Source of the DNA: Microbacterium memoriense
GTDB lineage: Bacteria > Actinomycetota > Actinomycetes > Actinomycetales > Microbacteriaceae
Length of the DNA stretch: 64,000 nt
Direction of reading: 5' to 3'
Assembly (NCBI RefSeq): GCF_025398275.1
Contig: NZ_JAODOR010000001.1
Location: 62,001-126,000, forward strand
The position numbers and the translations under genes were made by a program. The stretch's first letter is position 1. The number at the start of each line of letters is the position of its first letter. Below are positions 45,351 through 54,747 of this stretch, piece after piece. A model generated the notes under the pieces. The model was not told where the DNA came from. It did not search any database and worked only from the letters and a program-made list of their open reading frames with translations.

Positions 45351-47309
45351 GTGACCACCGTCGCGCGGGTTCTGATCGACTCACCGCTGCCCCAACTGGA
45401 CCGGCTGTTCGACTACGCCATCCCTGCGGAGCTCGCTGCCGACGCGGTCCCGGGCGTTCGGGTGAAAGTGCCGTTGCGCACGGCCGGGCGCGTCGTCGAG
45501 GGGTATCTCGTCGAGCTCGGTGACGCGGAACCGTCCGTGCGCCCGCTGTCCGAGCTCGACAGCATCATCTCGCCCGTGCGTGTGCTGCCCCCCGCGCTCT
45601 ACGCACTGGCTCGCCGCGCGGCCGACCGAGCCGCGGGAGGCGCCGGCGACATCCTGCGGCTCGTGATCCCCAAGCGCATGGTCCGAACCGAGAAGACCTG
45701 GCTCGCCGCGGCTCCCCTCGAGGCGCCGGTGGTCGGCGCGGATGCGGCCGAGTGGGCCACCGGCATCCTCGCGCCCTACCCGGGGCTTCTGGAGGCCGCG
45801 ACGTCCGGCGCACGGGTGGCCCTCGATGCGCCGCCACGACCGAGCCGCGATCGCGTGCTGGGGGCGTGGGCGGAGCTCCTCGCCGCCCTCGCACTGCAGA
45901 CGCTCGCCGCCGGCCGCAGCGCCCTGCTCGTCGTCCCCGATCAGCGCGATCAGGATCACGTGCTCGCTGCGCTGGCCGACCGCGCTCCCGCCGAATCGGT
46001 CATCCGCGATGATGCCCGCAGGTCCGGCCCGGAGCGGTACGCGAGTTACCTCCGCCTCCTGTCCCCGCATCCGGCGATCGTGGTCGGCAACCGATCGACC
46101 GTGTACGCCCCGGCCCACGATGTCGGATGCGTCGTCGTCTGGGATGACGGCGACCCGCTCCTCGCCGAGCCGCTGAGCCCCGGCGTCCACGCGCGCGATG
46201 CTGCGCTCGTGCGTCAGGAGCTCGAGGGCAGTGCGCTCGTCTTCGCTGGCCACACGCGCACGACGGATGTCGAGCGGCTCGTCCAGCTCGGATGGGTGCG
46301 TGATCTTCCGGCGGAGCGGCGGGAGAGTCCGACCGTCATCTTGTCGGCCACGCGCGAGGGCGAATCTCGCGGCGCCCGCGTTCCTTCTGCAGCTTTCGCG
46401 GCTGCCCGTGAGGCGCTCGTTCATGGCCCGGTGCTCGTCCAGGTGGCCCGCCCCGGCTATTCGCCGGTGCTGGTGTGCGCCGATTGCCGCACCCCGTCCC
46501 GCTGCGCGCACTGTACCGGGCCACTTCGCGCCAAGCGCCCGGGCGCGACGCCGGACTGCGGATGGTGCGGCCGATCGGCGCCGACGTGGACATGCGCGAA
46601 CTGCACGTCGACGAAGCTGCGCATGGCCTCCTCAGGGAGCGAGCGAACGGCCGATGAGCTGGGCCGGGCATTCCCCGGCATCCGTATCGTCGTCGCCGAC
46701 GGGGCCCACCCGATCACGGAAGTGGATGATCGCCCCGCGCTCGTGATCGCCACACGGGGCGCCGAACCGCAGGCCGCGGGTGGCTACCGCGCCATCATCT
46801 TGCTCGATGGTGACCGGATGCTGATGGCCGAGCAGCTGCGCATCGGCGAATCGTGCCTGCGCTGGTGGTCCGATGCTGCGGCGCTGGCGGCGCCCGGCGC
46901 GCCAGTTCACCTCGTCGGAGTGTCCGGGCCGGTCGCGCGTGCGCTCGCCACCTGGACCCAACCCGCGTACGCCCGCGCCGAACTTGCCGACCGCGGTCCG
47001 CTCGCGATGCCCCCGACGGTGCGGGTGGCCGCCGTCGAGGGTTCGTCGACGACGGTGACCGCGACGCTCGAGAGCCTCCGCGAGGCCGTGTTCGGTCTCG
47101 GTCCCACGGCTCTGCTCGGTCCCGTGCCGCTGGAGAGTGGGGGAGTGCGCGCGCTCGTCCGCTTCGATTATGCGCATGGGGCGGCCGTCGCCGAGCACCT
47201 TCGCGCGGCAGTCGTCGCCGACGCTCTGCGCGCCCGACGCGCCGCGAAGGATCGCGGCCCGCGAACTACACTCAAGGTGCGGCTCGACGTGCCCGAGCTC
47301 GATCTGTGA
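45351..47309 (+). CDS. priA: PriA-like replication restart protein lacking helicase motifs
   Basis: 652 residues. The N-terminal 3'-end-binding domain contains LIDSPLPQLDRLFDYAIPAE and GVRVKVPLRTAGRVVEGYLV. The zinc-binding cysteines appear as CADCRTPSRCAHC, then CGWCGRSAPTWTCANC. Where PriA helicases have Walker A (about 160-190) this protein reads RPSRDRVLGAWAELLAALAL, with no GxxxxGK, and the DEAH position reads VVVWDDGDP. It is therefore probably not a helicase, as is known for actinobacterial PriA, and may load the replisome by other means. GTG 45351 follows metK by 6 nt. Confidence 0.9.
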   Translation: MTTVARVLIDSPLPQLDRLFDYAIPAELAADAVPGVRVKVPLRTAGRVVEGYLVELGDAEPSVRPLSELDSIISPVRVLPPALYALARRAADRAAGGAGDILRLVIPKRMVRTEKTWLAAAPLEAPVVGADAAEWATGILAPYPGLLEAATSGARVALDAPPRPSRDRVLGAWAELLAALALQTLAAGRSALLVVPDQRDQDHVLAALADRAPAESVIRDDARRSGPERYASYLRLLSPHPAIVVGNRSTVYAPAHDVGCVVVWDDGDPLLAEPLSPGVHARDAALVRQELEGSALVFAGHTRTTDVERLVQLGWVRDLPAERRESPTVILSATREGESRGARVPSAAFAAAREALVHGPVLVQVARPGYSPVLVCADCRTPSRCAHCTGPLRAKRPGATPDCGWCGRSAPTWTCANCTSTKLRMASSGSERTADELGRAFPGIRIVVADGAHPITEVDDRPALVIATRGAEPQAAGGYRAIILLDGDRMLMAEQLRIGESCLRWWSDAAALAAPGAPVHLVGVSGPVARALATWTQPAYARAELADRGPLAMPPTVRVAAVEGSSTTVTATLESLREAVFGLGPTALLGPVPLESGGVRALVRFDYAHGAAVAEHLRAAVVADALRARRAAKDRGPRTTLKVRLDVPELDL

Positions 47310-47317
47310 GGAGCCTC

Positions 47318-48253
47318 ATGCGCATCGTCTTCGCGGGGACACCCCTGCCCGCCGTCCCTTCCCTCCGCGCTGTCGCGGCATCCGGACACGACCTGGTGGG
47401 CGTCGTGACCCGCACGGATGCGTCCCTCGGCCGGAAGCGCGTGCTGACCCCATCACCCGTCGCGTCCCTCGCCGCCGAACTCGGGGTCACGACGATCAAG
47501 GCCGATCGACTCGACGATGAGGCGACCCGCGCGGTCACGGACCTGGCTCCGGATCTCGGCGTCATCGTCGCCTACGGCGGTCTCGTGCGCGAGCCGCTGC
47601 TGTCGACCCCGACGTGCGGCTGGATCAACCTCCACTTCTCGCTGCTTCCACGGTGGCGGGGGGCGGCCCCCGTTCAGCACGCGTTGATCGCGGGCGATCA
47701 GGTCACCGGAGCAAGTGTGTTCCAGCTCGTCGCCGCGTTGGATGCCGGGGATGTCTTCGGGGAAGTCAGCTATCGCGTTCCGCGCGGCGCGACCGCGGGC
47801 GTCGTCCTCGATGCGCTCGCTGACCTCGGTGCCGCGCTTCTCGTCGATGTGGTCGATGCGATCGCGGCGGGCACCGCGACGGCGCAGCCCCAGTCCGGGC
47901 AGCCGACGCTCGCGCCGAAGCTCTCCCTCGCCGACGGCGCGTTGGATTTCACTGCTGCCGCCGACACCGTGATCGATCGGTTCCGTGGAACGACACCCGA
48001 GCCCGGAGCGCACACCTCGGTGGGCGGACAGCGGCTCAAGATCCTCGCCGCGCACCGCGGTCCCGACATGGCACTCGCTGCCGGTGCGCTCGCCCTCGTC
48101 GAACGCGATGTCGTCGTCGGTACCCCCTCGGGCACCGTCCTCCTGCAGACTGTTCAGCCCGCCGGGAAGGGAGCGATGGCCGCCGCCGACTGGTGGCGTG
48201 GCTTGAGGCTCGACGATCCCCGCGTCGACACCGCGACGGAGGTCCCCGCATGA
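47318..48253 (+). CDS. fmt: Methionyl-tRNA formyltransferase
   Basis: Formylates initiator Met-tRNA. 311 residues. The N-terminus MRIVFAGTPLPAVPSLRAVA is the family start. NLHFSLLPRWRGAAPVQHAL is the formyl-THF/catalytic segment (the SLLP motif), followed by TGASVFQLVAALDAGDVFGE. The C-terminal OB-like domain begins near 205. ATG 47318 follows GAGGAG at 47308-47313. It is cotranscribed with priA and rsmB; the stop overlaps rsmB by 4 nt. Confidence 0.96.
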   Translation: MRIVFAGTPLPAVPSLRAVAASGHDLVGVVTRTDASLGRKRVLTPSPVASLAAELGVTTIKADRLDDEATRAVTDLAPDLGVIVAYGGLVREPLLSTPTCGWINLHFSLLPRWRGAAPVQHALIAGDQVTGASVFQLVAALDAGDVFGEVSYRVPRGATAGVVLDALADLGAALLVDVVDAIAAGTATAQPQSGQPTLAPKLSLADGALDFTAAADTVIDRFRGTTPEPGAHTSVGGQRLKILAAHRGPDMALAAGALALVERDVVVGTPSGTVLLQTVQPAGKGAMAAADWWRGLRLDDPRVDTATEVPA

Positions 48254-49611
48254 GCTCGTCGTCACCGCGGTGGGTCGCGTACGACACACTTCGCGCCGTC
48301 AGCGAATCCGATGCGTACGCGAACCTGCTGTTGCCGCGTGAACTCCGACGGGCCGGTATGTCCGGGCCGGATGCCGCGTGGGCCACCGAGCTGACGTACG
48401 GCACACTTCGCCATCAAGGTACCTATGACGCGATCATCGCGGATGCCGCGGGCCGGCCGCCGGGCGAGATCGATCCGCCGGTGCTCGATGCGCTTCGCCT
48501 CGGCGTGCATCAGCTGCTGGCGATGCGCACGCCGACCCACGCCGCGGTGAACGAGACGGTCCGTCAGGTGCGTCACGTCGCCGGCGCTTCGGCATCAGGA
48601 TTCGCGAACGCCGTCTTGCGACGGGTGTCCGAGCGCACGGTGGAGGAATGGGACGAGCGCCTCGAACGCGGCGCGCGCTCCGACGACGAACGGCTGGGGC
48701 TCCGCCACGCGCATCCGGTGTGGGTCATCCGCGCGTTCCGTCGGGCACTGGCCGCCGAGGGGCGCACGGATGAACTCGACGCACTTCTCGCCGCCGACAA
48801 CGACGCGCCTGCGGTGACGATGGCGGCGCTTCCGGGACTCGCCGCCCGGCCCGAGGACGCCGCCGCCACCCCGTATTCACCGATCGGCTTCCGCCTCGGT
48901 GGGGGAGACCCCGGTCCCGTGATCGCCGCCGCAGACGGCCGCGTCCGCGTGCAGGACGAGGGCTCGCAGCTCGCCGCTCTCGCGCTGACGCGTGCCACTG
49001 CGGTGCGCCCGGGCGAGCGCTGGCTCGATCTCTGCGCTGCGCCCGGAGGCAAGACCGCGGTGCTCGCCGCCGAAGCTCTCGCTGCGGGTGCCGTCGTCGA
49101 AGCGAACGAACTGTCATCGACGCGCGCGAAGCTCGTGCGCGATTCCGTCGCGGGAGTTCCTCTGGAGGTCCCGGTGTCGGAGGAAGACGGCCGCACACGC
49201 GCCGCGCGCGGCCGGTACGACCGCATCCTCGTCGATGCCCCCTGCACCGGACTCGGCGCGCTCCGCCGCCGTCCCGAAGCGCGCTGGCGGAAGAGCCCCG
49301 TCGATGTCCCCGATCTCACCGAGCTGCAGGGTGGCCTCCTCACCGCGGCGATCGACGCGCTCGTGCCCGGCGGGATCGTGGCGTACGTCACGTGCTCGCC
49401 GCACCTGGCCGAGACGGCGGGGGTCATCGCCGAAGCGCGGCGGCGTTTCGGCGAGGGGATCGAAGAACTCGATGCGCGCGCGGTACTGGCATCCGTTTCG
49501 GACACCGAGATCGACCTTCCCGCGCAGCTCGACGGCTCGGGGCGCGCCCAGCTCTGGCCCCACCGCCACGGCACCGACGCGATGTCGATCTCGCTCTTGC
49601 GGCGGCGCTGA
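48250..49611 (+). CDS. rsmB: 16S rRNA m5C967 methyltransferase RsmB (Sun/Fmu)
   Basis: 453 residues. An N-terminal NusB-like domain (PRWVAYDTLRAVSESDAYAN, VLDALRLGVHQLLAMRTPTH) precedes a Rossmann methylase domain. AdoMet motif I is LDLCAAPGGKTAVLAAEAL, motif IV contains the catalytic cysteine in DAPCTGLGALRRRPEARW, and motif VI has VTCSPHLAETAGVI. ATG 48250 overlaps the end of fmt. It targets C967 of 16S rRNA by family; not confirmed here. It is followed by 122 bp before rpe. Confidence 0.95.
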   Translation: MSSSSPRWVAYDTLRAVSESDAYANLLLPRELRRAGMSGPDAAWATELTYGTLRHQGTYDAIIADAAGRPPGEIDPPVLDALRLGVHQLLAMRTPTHAAVNETVRQVRHVAGASASGFANAVLRRVSERTVEEWDERLERGARSDDERLGLRHAHPVWVIRAFRRALAAEGRTDELDALLAADNDAPAVTMAALPGLAARPEDAAATPYSPIGFRLGGGDPGPVIAAADGRVRVQDEGSQLAALALTRATAVRPGERWLDLCAAPGGKTAVLAAEALAAGAVVEANELSSTRAKLVRDSVAGVPLEVPVSEEDGRTRAARGRYDRILVDAPCTGLGALRRRPEARWRKSPVDVPDLTELQGGLLTAAIDALVPGGIVAYVTCSPHLAETAGVIAEARRRFGEGIEELDARAVLASVSDTEIDLPAQLDGSGRAQLWPHRHGTDAMSISLLRRR

Positions 49612-49720
49612 GAGCGAGCTTCTCGCGCTGTTGCGGGGTCAGTTGGTATCGCATCCGCCTGAGATTGCGACCACAGCTGCCCCCTCTGCGCGCCACCGGG
49701 CTCCGCAAGATCTCCGCAAC

Positions 49721-49726
49721 TAGGGT
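49721..49726 (+). promoter_or_regulatory. Predicted -10 box (TAGGGT), leaderless rpe message
   Basis: TAGGGT ends 8 nt before GTG 49734, with no ribosome binding site between, so translation is probably leaderless. Confidence 0.5.
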
Positions 49727-49733
49727 GGATGCC

Positions 49734-50405
49734 GTGTCCGACACCGTTCGTATCAACCCCAGCATCCTGGCCGCCGATTTCGTGAACATGCAAGCCGATC
49801 TCGCGCGCATCACCACGGCCGACTTCGTCCACGTCGACGTCATGGACAACCACTTCGTGCCGAACCTGACCTTCGGGCCCCAGATGGTCGAACGGATCCA
49901 GGCGACGAGCCCCGTGCCTTTGGACGTGCACCTGATGATCAGCGATCCCGAGCAGTGGGCGCCGCAGTATGCGGAGATCGGTGCCGCGTCGGTGACTTTC
50001 CATCTGGAAGCGGCGACCGATCCGATCTCGCTCGCGCGACGATTGCGCGAGATCGGCGCGCGCGCCGGTGTTGCCGTGAAGCCGGCGACCCCGATCGATG
50101 GCCTGCTCGATGTGCTCGACGAGTTCGACCAGATCCTGGTGATGACCGTCGAGCCGGGATTCGGCGGCCAGAGTTTCCTGGCGGACCAGATGCCCAAGCT
50201 CGCCCACCTGCGCGCCGAGGCCCGGCGGCGAGGCTCGCAGGTGTGGTTGCAGGTCGACGGGGGAATCGGGGAGTCGACGATCGCTCAGGCCGCCGAAGCG
50301 GGAGCCGACACGTTCGTCGCCGGTTCAGCCGTGTTCGGAGCAGATGACCCGGGCCGCGCGATCGCAGCGCTTCGCAGTGAGGCGACGCGCCACCACCGGC
50401 ATTGA
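49734..50405 (+). CDS. rpe: Ribulose-phosphate 3-epimerase
   Basis: Interconverts ribulose 5-phosphate and xylulose 5-phosphate in the pentose phosphate pathway. 223 residues: INPSILAADFVNMQADL, FVHVDVMDNHFVPNLTFGP with the metal/catalytic Asp, DVHLMISDPEQWAPQYAEIG, MTVEPGFGGQSFLADQMPKL and the C-terminal phosphate loop QVDGGIGESTIAQAAEAGAD. GTG 49734 is preceded by a -10 box at leaderless spacing. It is convergent with the glutaminase gene, 7 bp apart, leaving no room for a terminator. Confidence 0.97.
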   Translation: MSDTVRINPSILAADFVNMQADLARITTADFVHVDVMDNHFVPNLTFGPQMVERIQATSPVPLDVHLMISDPEQWAPQYAEIGAASVTFHLEAATDPISLARRLREIGARAGVAVKPATPIDGLLDVLDEFDQILVMTVEPGFGGQSFLADQMPKLAHLRAEARRRGSQVWLQVDGGIGESTIAQAAEAGADTFVAGSAVFGADDPGRAIAALRSEATRHHRH

Positions 50406-50412
50406 GAACGGT

Positions 50413-51585
50413 TCAGCCATCGATGTGGATGCGGCCACCCACCGTGTCCATCTCCTCGCGGAGCACGGCGAGCGCAGCGGGGTGCAACCGCGTCAGCGCG
50501 CTGAGGTCGACGACGAGCTGCTCGTTCCCTGACCCCAGCTCGATGCTGCTCAAGGCAGCGAGCACGCGCTCCGCACCGCTGAAGGAGAGTTCGCCATCGA
50601 GCACGACCCGGACCGCGTCGTCGGCGCCGCGGGTGATCGCGAGTCCCGGGGCGGAAATCCCTTCGTGCTGCTCGAACATGTGCATGCCGAAAACATCGGA
50701 GAGGCGCTCCAGGAGGAGCTGACCGCGCGTGCTGTTCCCGTGTGCATCCAGCCGGGGGCTGAACACGCCCACGCCGAACTGCGAAGGCGCCAGTGCCAAG
50801 AGTCCGCCGGCCACACCGCTCTTGGCCGGGAGCCCGACGCGCAACAGCCACGATCCGGACGCGTCGTACATTCCGCAACTCGTCATGACGGAGATGACGT
50901 CCCGCGCCGTGCGCTCTGAGATGACCTGCTCCCCGGTCAGCGGGTTTCGGCCGCCGAAGGCGAGAGTCCCGGCCATCACGGCCACGTCGGAGACGGTCAC
51001 CAACACCGAGCATTGGCGGAAGTACGCCTCCACGGTGTCGCTGACCTCGCCGAGAATCACTCCGTGCGAGCGCATCAAGTGCCCGAGAGCCCGATTGCGG
51101 TCGCCGGTGGCGGATTCGGATGCATAGACGCTCTCGTCGACCGTGAGCCGGCGCCCCGCGAAGCGGGAGAGGCCTTCGAGGATGCGGCCGCTCCGGGCAT
51201 CGAGCCCGGGACCGGGGATGAGACCGGTCGTGGCGATCGCGCCGGCGTTGATCAGCGGATTGGCGGGACGCCCGGTGCCGTGCTCCAGGCTGATCGCATT
51301 GAACGGCTCACCGCTCGGTTCAACGCCGACGAAGCGGAGGACCTCGTCTCGCCCGAGCGCCTCGAGCGCGAGGGCGAACACGAACGGCTTCGACATCGAC
51401 TGGATCGTGAACGCGCTGTCCGCGTCGCCCACTGCCGTCAATCGGCCGCGCGGGCCGATGACCGCCAACGCCAACCGATCGGGCTCCGCGGCGGCGAGTT
51501 CGGGGATGTAACCGGCGAGGTCGCCGGCGTCCCGATCTCGTACGTCATCGAGTACACCGGCGAGCATGGCGTGGATCGGGTCCAT
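50413..51585 (-). CDS. glsA: Glutaminase with C-terminal STAS domain
   Basis: Hydrolyses glutamine to glutamate and ammonia by a serine-dependent beta-lactamase-like mechanism. The catalytic S63-x-x-K66 is in FTIQSMSKPFVFAL. NPLINAGAIATTGLI, then TVEAYFRQCSVLVTVSDVAV, GMYDASGSWLLRVGLPAKSG and SQFGVGVFSPRLDAHGNS follow. After about residue 310 comes a STAS-like domain of about 80 residues (VVLDGELSFSGAERVLAALS, LVVDLSALTRLHPAALAVLR), shorter than a full STAS. The ATG at 51585 is 7 nt after a minus-strand TAGGGT box, so it is likely leaderless. It feeds glutamate metabolism beside his, trp and gltBD genes. Confidence 0.92.
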   Translation of the reverse strand: MDPIHAMLAGVLDDVRDRDAGDLAGYIPELAAAEPDRLALAVIGPRGRLTAVGDADSAFTIQSMSKPFVFALALEALGRDEVLRFVGVEPSGEPFNAISLEHGTGRPANPLINAGAIATTGLIPGPGLDARSGRILEGLSRFAGRRLTVDESVYASESATGDRNRALGHLMRSHGVILGEVSDTVEAYFRQCSVLVTVSDVAVMAGTLAFGGRNPLTGEQVISERTARDVISVMTSCGMYDASGSWLLRVGLPAKSGVAGGLLALAPSQFGVGVFSPRLDAHGNSTRGQLLLERLSDVFGMHMFEQHEGISAPGLAITRGADDAVRVVLDGELSFSGAERVLAALSSIELGSGNEQLVVDLSALTRLHPAALAVLREEMDTVGGRIHIDG

Positions 51586-51591
51586 TGCTCG

Positions 51592-51597
51592 ACCCTA
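51592..51597 (-). promoter_or_regulatory. Predicted -10 box (TAGGGT), leaderless glsA message
   Basis: On the minus strand TAGGGT ends 7 nt before ATG 51585, at leaderless spacing. It is divergent from the hisE promoter region 30 bp away. Confidence 0.5.
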
Positions 51598-51625
51598 GCG
51601 GCGGCGGGGCGGGTGCCATTGCCGG

Positions 51626-51631
51626 TAACCT
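51626..51631 (+). promoter_or_regulatory. Predicted -10 box (TAACCT) of the his-trp run
   Basis: TAACCT ends 7 nt before GTG 51638. The candidate starts at 51632 and 51635 would lie upstream of the transcription start, so GTG 51638 is preferred for hisE. Confidence 0.5.
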
Positions 51632-51637
51632 GTGATG

Positions 51638-51901
51638 GTGAAGACCTTCGATGCCCTCTTTGCGGAGCTCACCGCGATCGCCGCGCAGCGTCCCGAAGGT
51701 TCCGGCACGGTTGCCCAACTCGATCGCGGCGTCCACGCGATCGGCAAGAAGATCGTCGAGGAAGCCGCCGAGGTCTGGATGGCGGCCGAGTATCAATCCG
51801 ACGACGAGACTGCCGAGGAGATCTCGCAGCTCCTGTACCACTTGCAGGTGTTGATGATCTCGAAGGGCTTGACCCTCGAGGACGTCGGCCGACATCTCTG
51901 A
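51638..51901 (+). CDS. hisE: Phosphoribosyl-ATP pyrophosphatase
   Basis: Second step of histidine synthesis. The 87-residue MazG-like helical protein contains [20 protein letters not shown] at the start, [20 protein letters not shown] in the middle (the EExxE-type metal motif is EEAAE) and [20 protein letters not shown]. The start is set at GTG 51638 for promoter spacing; two further in-frame starts (51632, 51635) would add two residues. It heads hisE-hisG-hisF-hisI. Confidence 0.94.
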   Translation: MKTFDALFAELTAIAAQRPEGSGTVAQLDRGVHAIGKKIVEEAAEVWMAAEYQSDDETAEEISQLLYHLQVLMISKGLTLEDVGRHL

Positions 51902-51944
51902 GCGCGTCCCACGCCCGCCGCTCACGACCCCGAAAGCCCGCAAC

Positions 51945-52787
51945 ATGCTGCGAATCGCTGTGCCGAACAAGGGCTCGCTCGCCGAGACCGCCGCCGAAAT
52001 GCTCGCCGAGGCCGGATACACCGGCCGACGCGACCCGAAAGACCTGCACGTCATCGACCCCGTCAACGAGGTCGAGTTCTTCTACCTGCGTCCGAAGGAC
52101 ATCGCGACCTACGTCGGGTCCGGCGCGCTGGATGTCGGCATCACCGGCCGTGACCTGCTGCTGGATGCTCGAATGCCGGGCGCGCGCGAGATCGAGGCGC
52201 TCGGCTTCGGCGCGTCGACCTTCCGCTTCGCCGGCCCTCCCGGGACCTTCACCGAGGTCGGTGACCTCGAGGGCCTGCGCGTCGCCACCGCGTATCCGGG
52301 GCTCGTCGACGGATTCCTGGACGAACAGGGCGTGGCCGTCGATCTCGTCCCGCTGGACGGCGCCGTCGAGTCCGCGGTCCAGCTCGGGGTCGCCGACGCG
52401 GTCGCCGACGTGGTCTCCACCGGGACGACGTTGAAGCAGGCCGGTCTGGAGATCTTCGGACCCGTGCTGCTGCAGTCCGAAGCCGTCCTCATCGGCGCGC
52501 CGGAGGAGGCTCCCGGAACAGAGACGCTCCTGCGGCGCCTGCGCGGCGTGCTCGTCGCGAAACGATTCGTCCTCATCGACTATGACCTCCCGGCCGATCT
52601 CGTCGACGCTGCCGTCGCCCTCGCGCCGGGTATCGAGTCCCCGACGATCTCGCCGCTACGCGATCCCGCGTGGGTCGCCGTGCGCGTCATGAGCCCGCGC
52701 TCGAGCGTCAACCAGGTGATGGACGCTCTCTACGCGATCGGAGCGCGGGCGATCCTGGTCACCCCCATCCACAACGCGAGACTCTGA
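51945..52787 (+). CDS. hisG: ATP phosphoribosyltransferase, long form
   Basis: First committed and feedback-controlled step of histidine synthesis. 280 residues, the long form with a C-terminal ACT-like histidine-binding domain, so no HisZ partner is needed. [36 protein letters not shown] and [20 protein letters not shown] (PRPP loop) are typical. The C-terminal [19 protein letters not shown] and [20 protein letters not shown] lie in the ACT domain. The stop overlaps the hisF ATG. Confidence 0.96.
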   Translation: MLRIAVPNKGSLAETAAEMLAEAGYTGRRDPKDLHVIDPVNEVEFFYLRPKDIATYVGSGALDVGITGRDLLLDARMPGAREIEALGFGASTFRFAGPPGTFTEVGDLEGLRVATAYPGLVDGFLDEQGVAVDLVPLDGAVESAVQLGVADAVADVVSTGTTLKQAGLEIFGPVLLQSEAVLIGAPEEAPGTETLLRRLRGVLVAKRFVLIDYDLPADLVDAAVALAPGIESPTISPLRDPAWVAVRVMSPRSSVNQVMDALYAIGARAILVTPIHNARL

Positions 52788-53551
52788 TGAGCCTCGCCTG
52801 CCGGGTCATCCCTTGCCTTGATGTGGCTGCCGGCCGGGTCGTCAAAGGCGTCAACTTCGAGAACCTGCGCGATATGGGCGATCCCGTCGAGCTTGCCGCG
52901 CTGTACTACGCGCAAGGGGCCGATGAGCTCACCTTCCTCGATGTGACGGCGACGGTCGATGACCGCTCGACGACCTACGACGTCGTTAGGCGGACCGCCG
53001 AAGAAGTCTTCATTCCGCTGACGGTCGGTGGGGGAGTGCGCTCCGCCGAGGACGTTGCGCGTCTGCTCGGGGTCGGCGCCGACAAAGTGGGCGTCAATTC
53101 CGCCGCGATCGCCCGACCCGCTCTCATCGGTGAGATCGCCGACCGCTTCGGCGCGCAGGTGCTCGTGCTGAGCCTCGACGTCAAGCGATCCGATGCGACG
53201 CGTTCGGGATTCGTCGTGACGACCCACGGCGGACGCACCGCCACGACGCTCGACGCCGTCGACTGGGCGAGCGAGGCGATCGAGCGTGGTGCGGGCGAAC
53301 TCCTGGTCAACTCGATCGACGCCGACGGCACGCGTGACGGTTTCGATCTCGAACTGGTCGCGCTCATGCGCGAGGTCGCGAGCGTTCCGGTGATCGCCTC
53401 GGGCGGTGCCGGCAAACTCTCCGACTTCGCCCCCGCTGTCCGCGCGGGTGCCGATGCGGTTCTCGCCGCATCCGTCTTCCACTCCGGTCTTTTCTCGATC
53501 GGTGACGTGAAGACCCAGCTCATGGGCGAAGGAATCGAGGTGCGCAGATGA
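52787..53551 (+). CDS. hisF: Imidazole glycerol phosphate synthase subunit HisF
   Basis: Cyclase half of the glutamine amidotransferase that makes IGP and AICAR. 254 residues in a beta/alpha barrel. The catalytic D12 is in [20 protein letters not shown], the second Asp is in [13 protein letters not shown], and phosphate loops are [20 protein letters not shown] and [12 protein letters not shown] 52787 overlaps the hisG stop; the 3' end overlaps hisI. The partner hisH is not in the window. Confidence 0.97.
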   Translation: MSLACRVIPCLDVAAGRVVKGVNFENLRDMGDPVELAALYYAQGADELTFLDVTATVDDRSTTYDVVRRTAEEVFIPLTVGGGVRSAEDVARLLGVGADKVGVNSAAIARPALIGEIADRFGAQVLVLSLDVKRSDATRSGFVVTTHGGRTATTLDAVDWASEAIERGAGELLVNSIDADGTRDGFDLELVALMREVASVPVIASGGAGKLSDFAPAVRAGADAVLAASVFHSGLFSIGDVKTQLMGEGIEVRR

Positions 53552-53895
53552 GTGACCTGAGAATCGACCGGGTTCGCTTCACGGCGGACGGTCTCGTTCC
53601 GGCGATCATCCAGCAGCACGACACCCGAGAGGTTCTCATGCTGGGGTGGATGGATGCCGAGGCTCTCCGCCGCACGCTCACCGAGGGGCGCGTGACCTTC
53701 TGGTCGCGGTCGCGGCAGGAGTACTGGCGCAAGGGCGACACCTCGGGCCATGCGCAGTTCGTCAAGGATGCCCGCCTCGACTGTGATGGCGACACGCTCC
53801 TCATCGAGGTCGATCAGGTCGGCGCGGCCTGCCACACGGGTGATCGCACATGTTTCGACGCGGATGCGCTGGCCCCCGTGATCGGCGAACGGTGA
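53548..53895 (+). CDS. hisI: Phosphoribosyl-AMP cyclohydrolase
   Basis: Third step of histidine synthesis, a metal-dependent hydrolysis. 115 residues: [40 protein letters not shown], and the metal-binding [14 protein letters not shown], then [12 protein letters not shown]. It is a separate protein rather than a HisIE fusion, consistent with the separate hisE upstream. The stop overlaps the GTG of the Trp-associated membrane protein, where other actinobacteria usually have trpE. Confidence 0.96.
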   Translation: MSDLRIDRVRFTADGLVPAIIQQHDTREVLMLGWMDAEALRRTLTEGRVTFWSRSRQEYWRKGDTSGHAQFVKDARLDCDGDTLLIEVDQVGAACHTGDRTCFDADALAPVIGER

Positions 53896-54479
53896 CGCGG
53901 CGCGGGCGCCTGTTTGCGGTGCTGGCGATCGTCGCCGGCGGCGCGCTGGCGATCATCTCGTCCACGCAGACGTGGATGGACATCGCCCTGAGTGCGGGCG
54001 CGACCGATCCGGTTCCGGTGCCGGGAGCTGCGGCGGTCACGCTGTTGGCACCACTCAGCCTTGCCGCGCTTGCCCTCGGCCTGGCCTTGACCGTCGTCGG
54101 TCGGGTGCTGCGCTACGCGTTCGGCGGGATCGCGGTGTTCATCGGTGTCGCCCTGTGTGTGCAGGCGCTCCGCGTCGGCTTCACCCTGCCCGTCGACGCG
54201 ATCGCGGGAACGGTCACGACGACCACCGGTCTCACCGGAGACGACGCCGTCGCCAGCCTCGTCGTGTCGATCACGCCGACGATCTGGCCGTATCTGACCG
54301 GGATTGCGGGCGCGATCATCGGCCTCGGCGGCGTCCTGACACTCGCGACCGGTCATGCGTGGGCCTCCGGAGGTCGTCGCTATCAGACGGCTGACGGGGC
54401 CGCACCGGCGTCGCGTCCGCATGACGCGATCGACTCGTGGGACGACCTCTCGCGCGGCGACGATCCGACCTCCCGCTAG
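53892..54479 (+). CDS. Trp operon-associated membrane protein
   Basis: A 195-residue protein with about four membrane segments ([54 protein letters not shown] and [20 protein letters not shown]). It matches the TIGR02234-type tryptophan-region membrane protein by position and character (STQTWMDI after helix 1). Its role is unknown, but it follows trpE or hisI in many actinobacteria. GTG 53892 overlaps the hisI stop, so no trpE lies between them. The C-terminal tail is cytosolic, charged, and ends with [11 protein letters not shown]. Confidence 0.85.
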   Translation: MTRRGRLFAVLAIVAGGALAIISSTQTWMDIALSAGATDPVPVPGAAAVTLLAPLSLAALALGLALTVVGRVLRYAFGGIAVFIGVALCVQALRVGFTLPVDAIAGTVTTTTGLTGDDAVASLVVSITPTIWPYLTGIAGAIIGLGGVLTLATGHAWASGGRRYQTADGAAPASRPHDAIDSWDDLSRGDDPTSR

Positions 54480-54515
54480 ACTCTCTCAGAGAACACGCGC
54501 CACCGAAGGAGAACA

Positions 54516-54746
54516 ATGAGCGACTCGATCGACGACCCCGGCCACGGACATTCGCCGGCCGCCTGGACCGCCGTCGTGATCATGCTCGTTGCGGTCACGC
54601 TCGGCACACTGTTCTTCTTCCTCGACATGCCCGCGCTCGTCTGGGCGTCCGCCGGGCTCCTGGCGGTCGGTGGCATCGTCGGCTGGGCGATGGCTCGCGC
54701 GGGCTACGGTGCCCACGGCGACAAGTACACGCCGAAGCAGCACTGA
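54516..54746 (+). CDS. HGxxPAAW motif membrane protein
   Basis: A 76-residue protein with HGHSPAAW at 10-17, the signature of a small actinobacterial family found beside trp genes. Two membrane helices follow: TAVVIMLVAVTLGTLFFFL and VWASAGLLAVGGIVGWAMA. The ATG at 54516 follows GAAGGAG. The function is not known; the conserved position between the Trp membrane protein and trpC suggests an accessory role. Confidence 0.88.
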   Translation: MSDSIDDPGHGHSPAAWTAVVIMLVAVTLGTLFFFLDMPALVWASAGLLAVGGIVGWAMARAGYGAHGDKYTPKQH

Positions 54747-54747
54747 C

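Noticed and set aside
49424..49700. Minus-strand peptide RYQLTPQQREKLAL near the rsmB end
   Set aside because: It looks protein-like by chance, but the frame runs through the rsmB C-terminus and rpe on the other strand, without a ribosome binding site or continuation.
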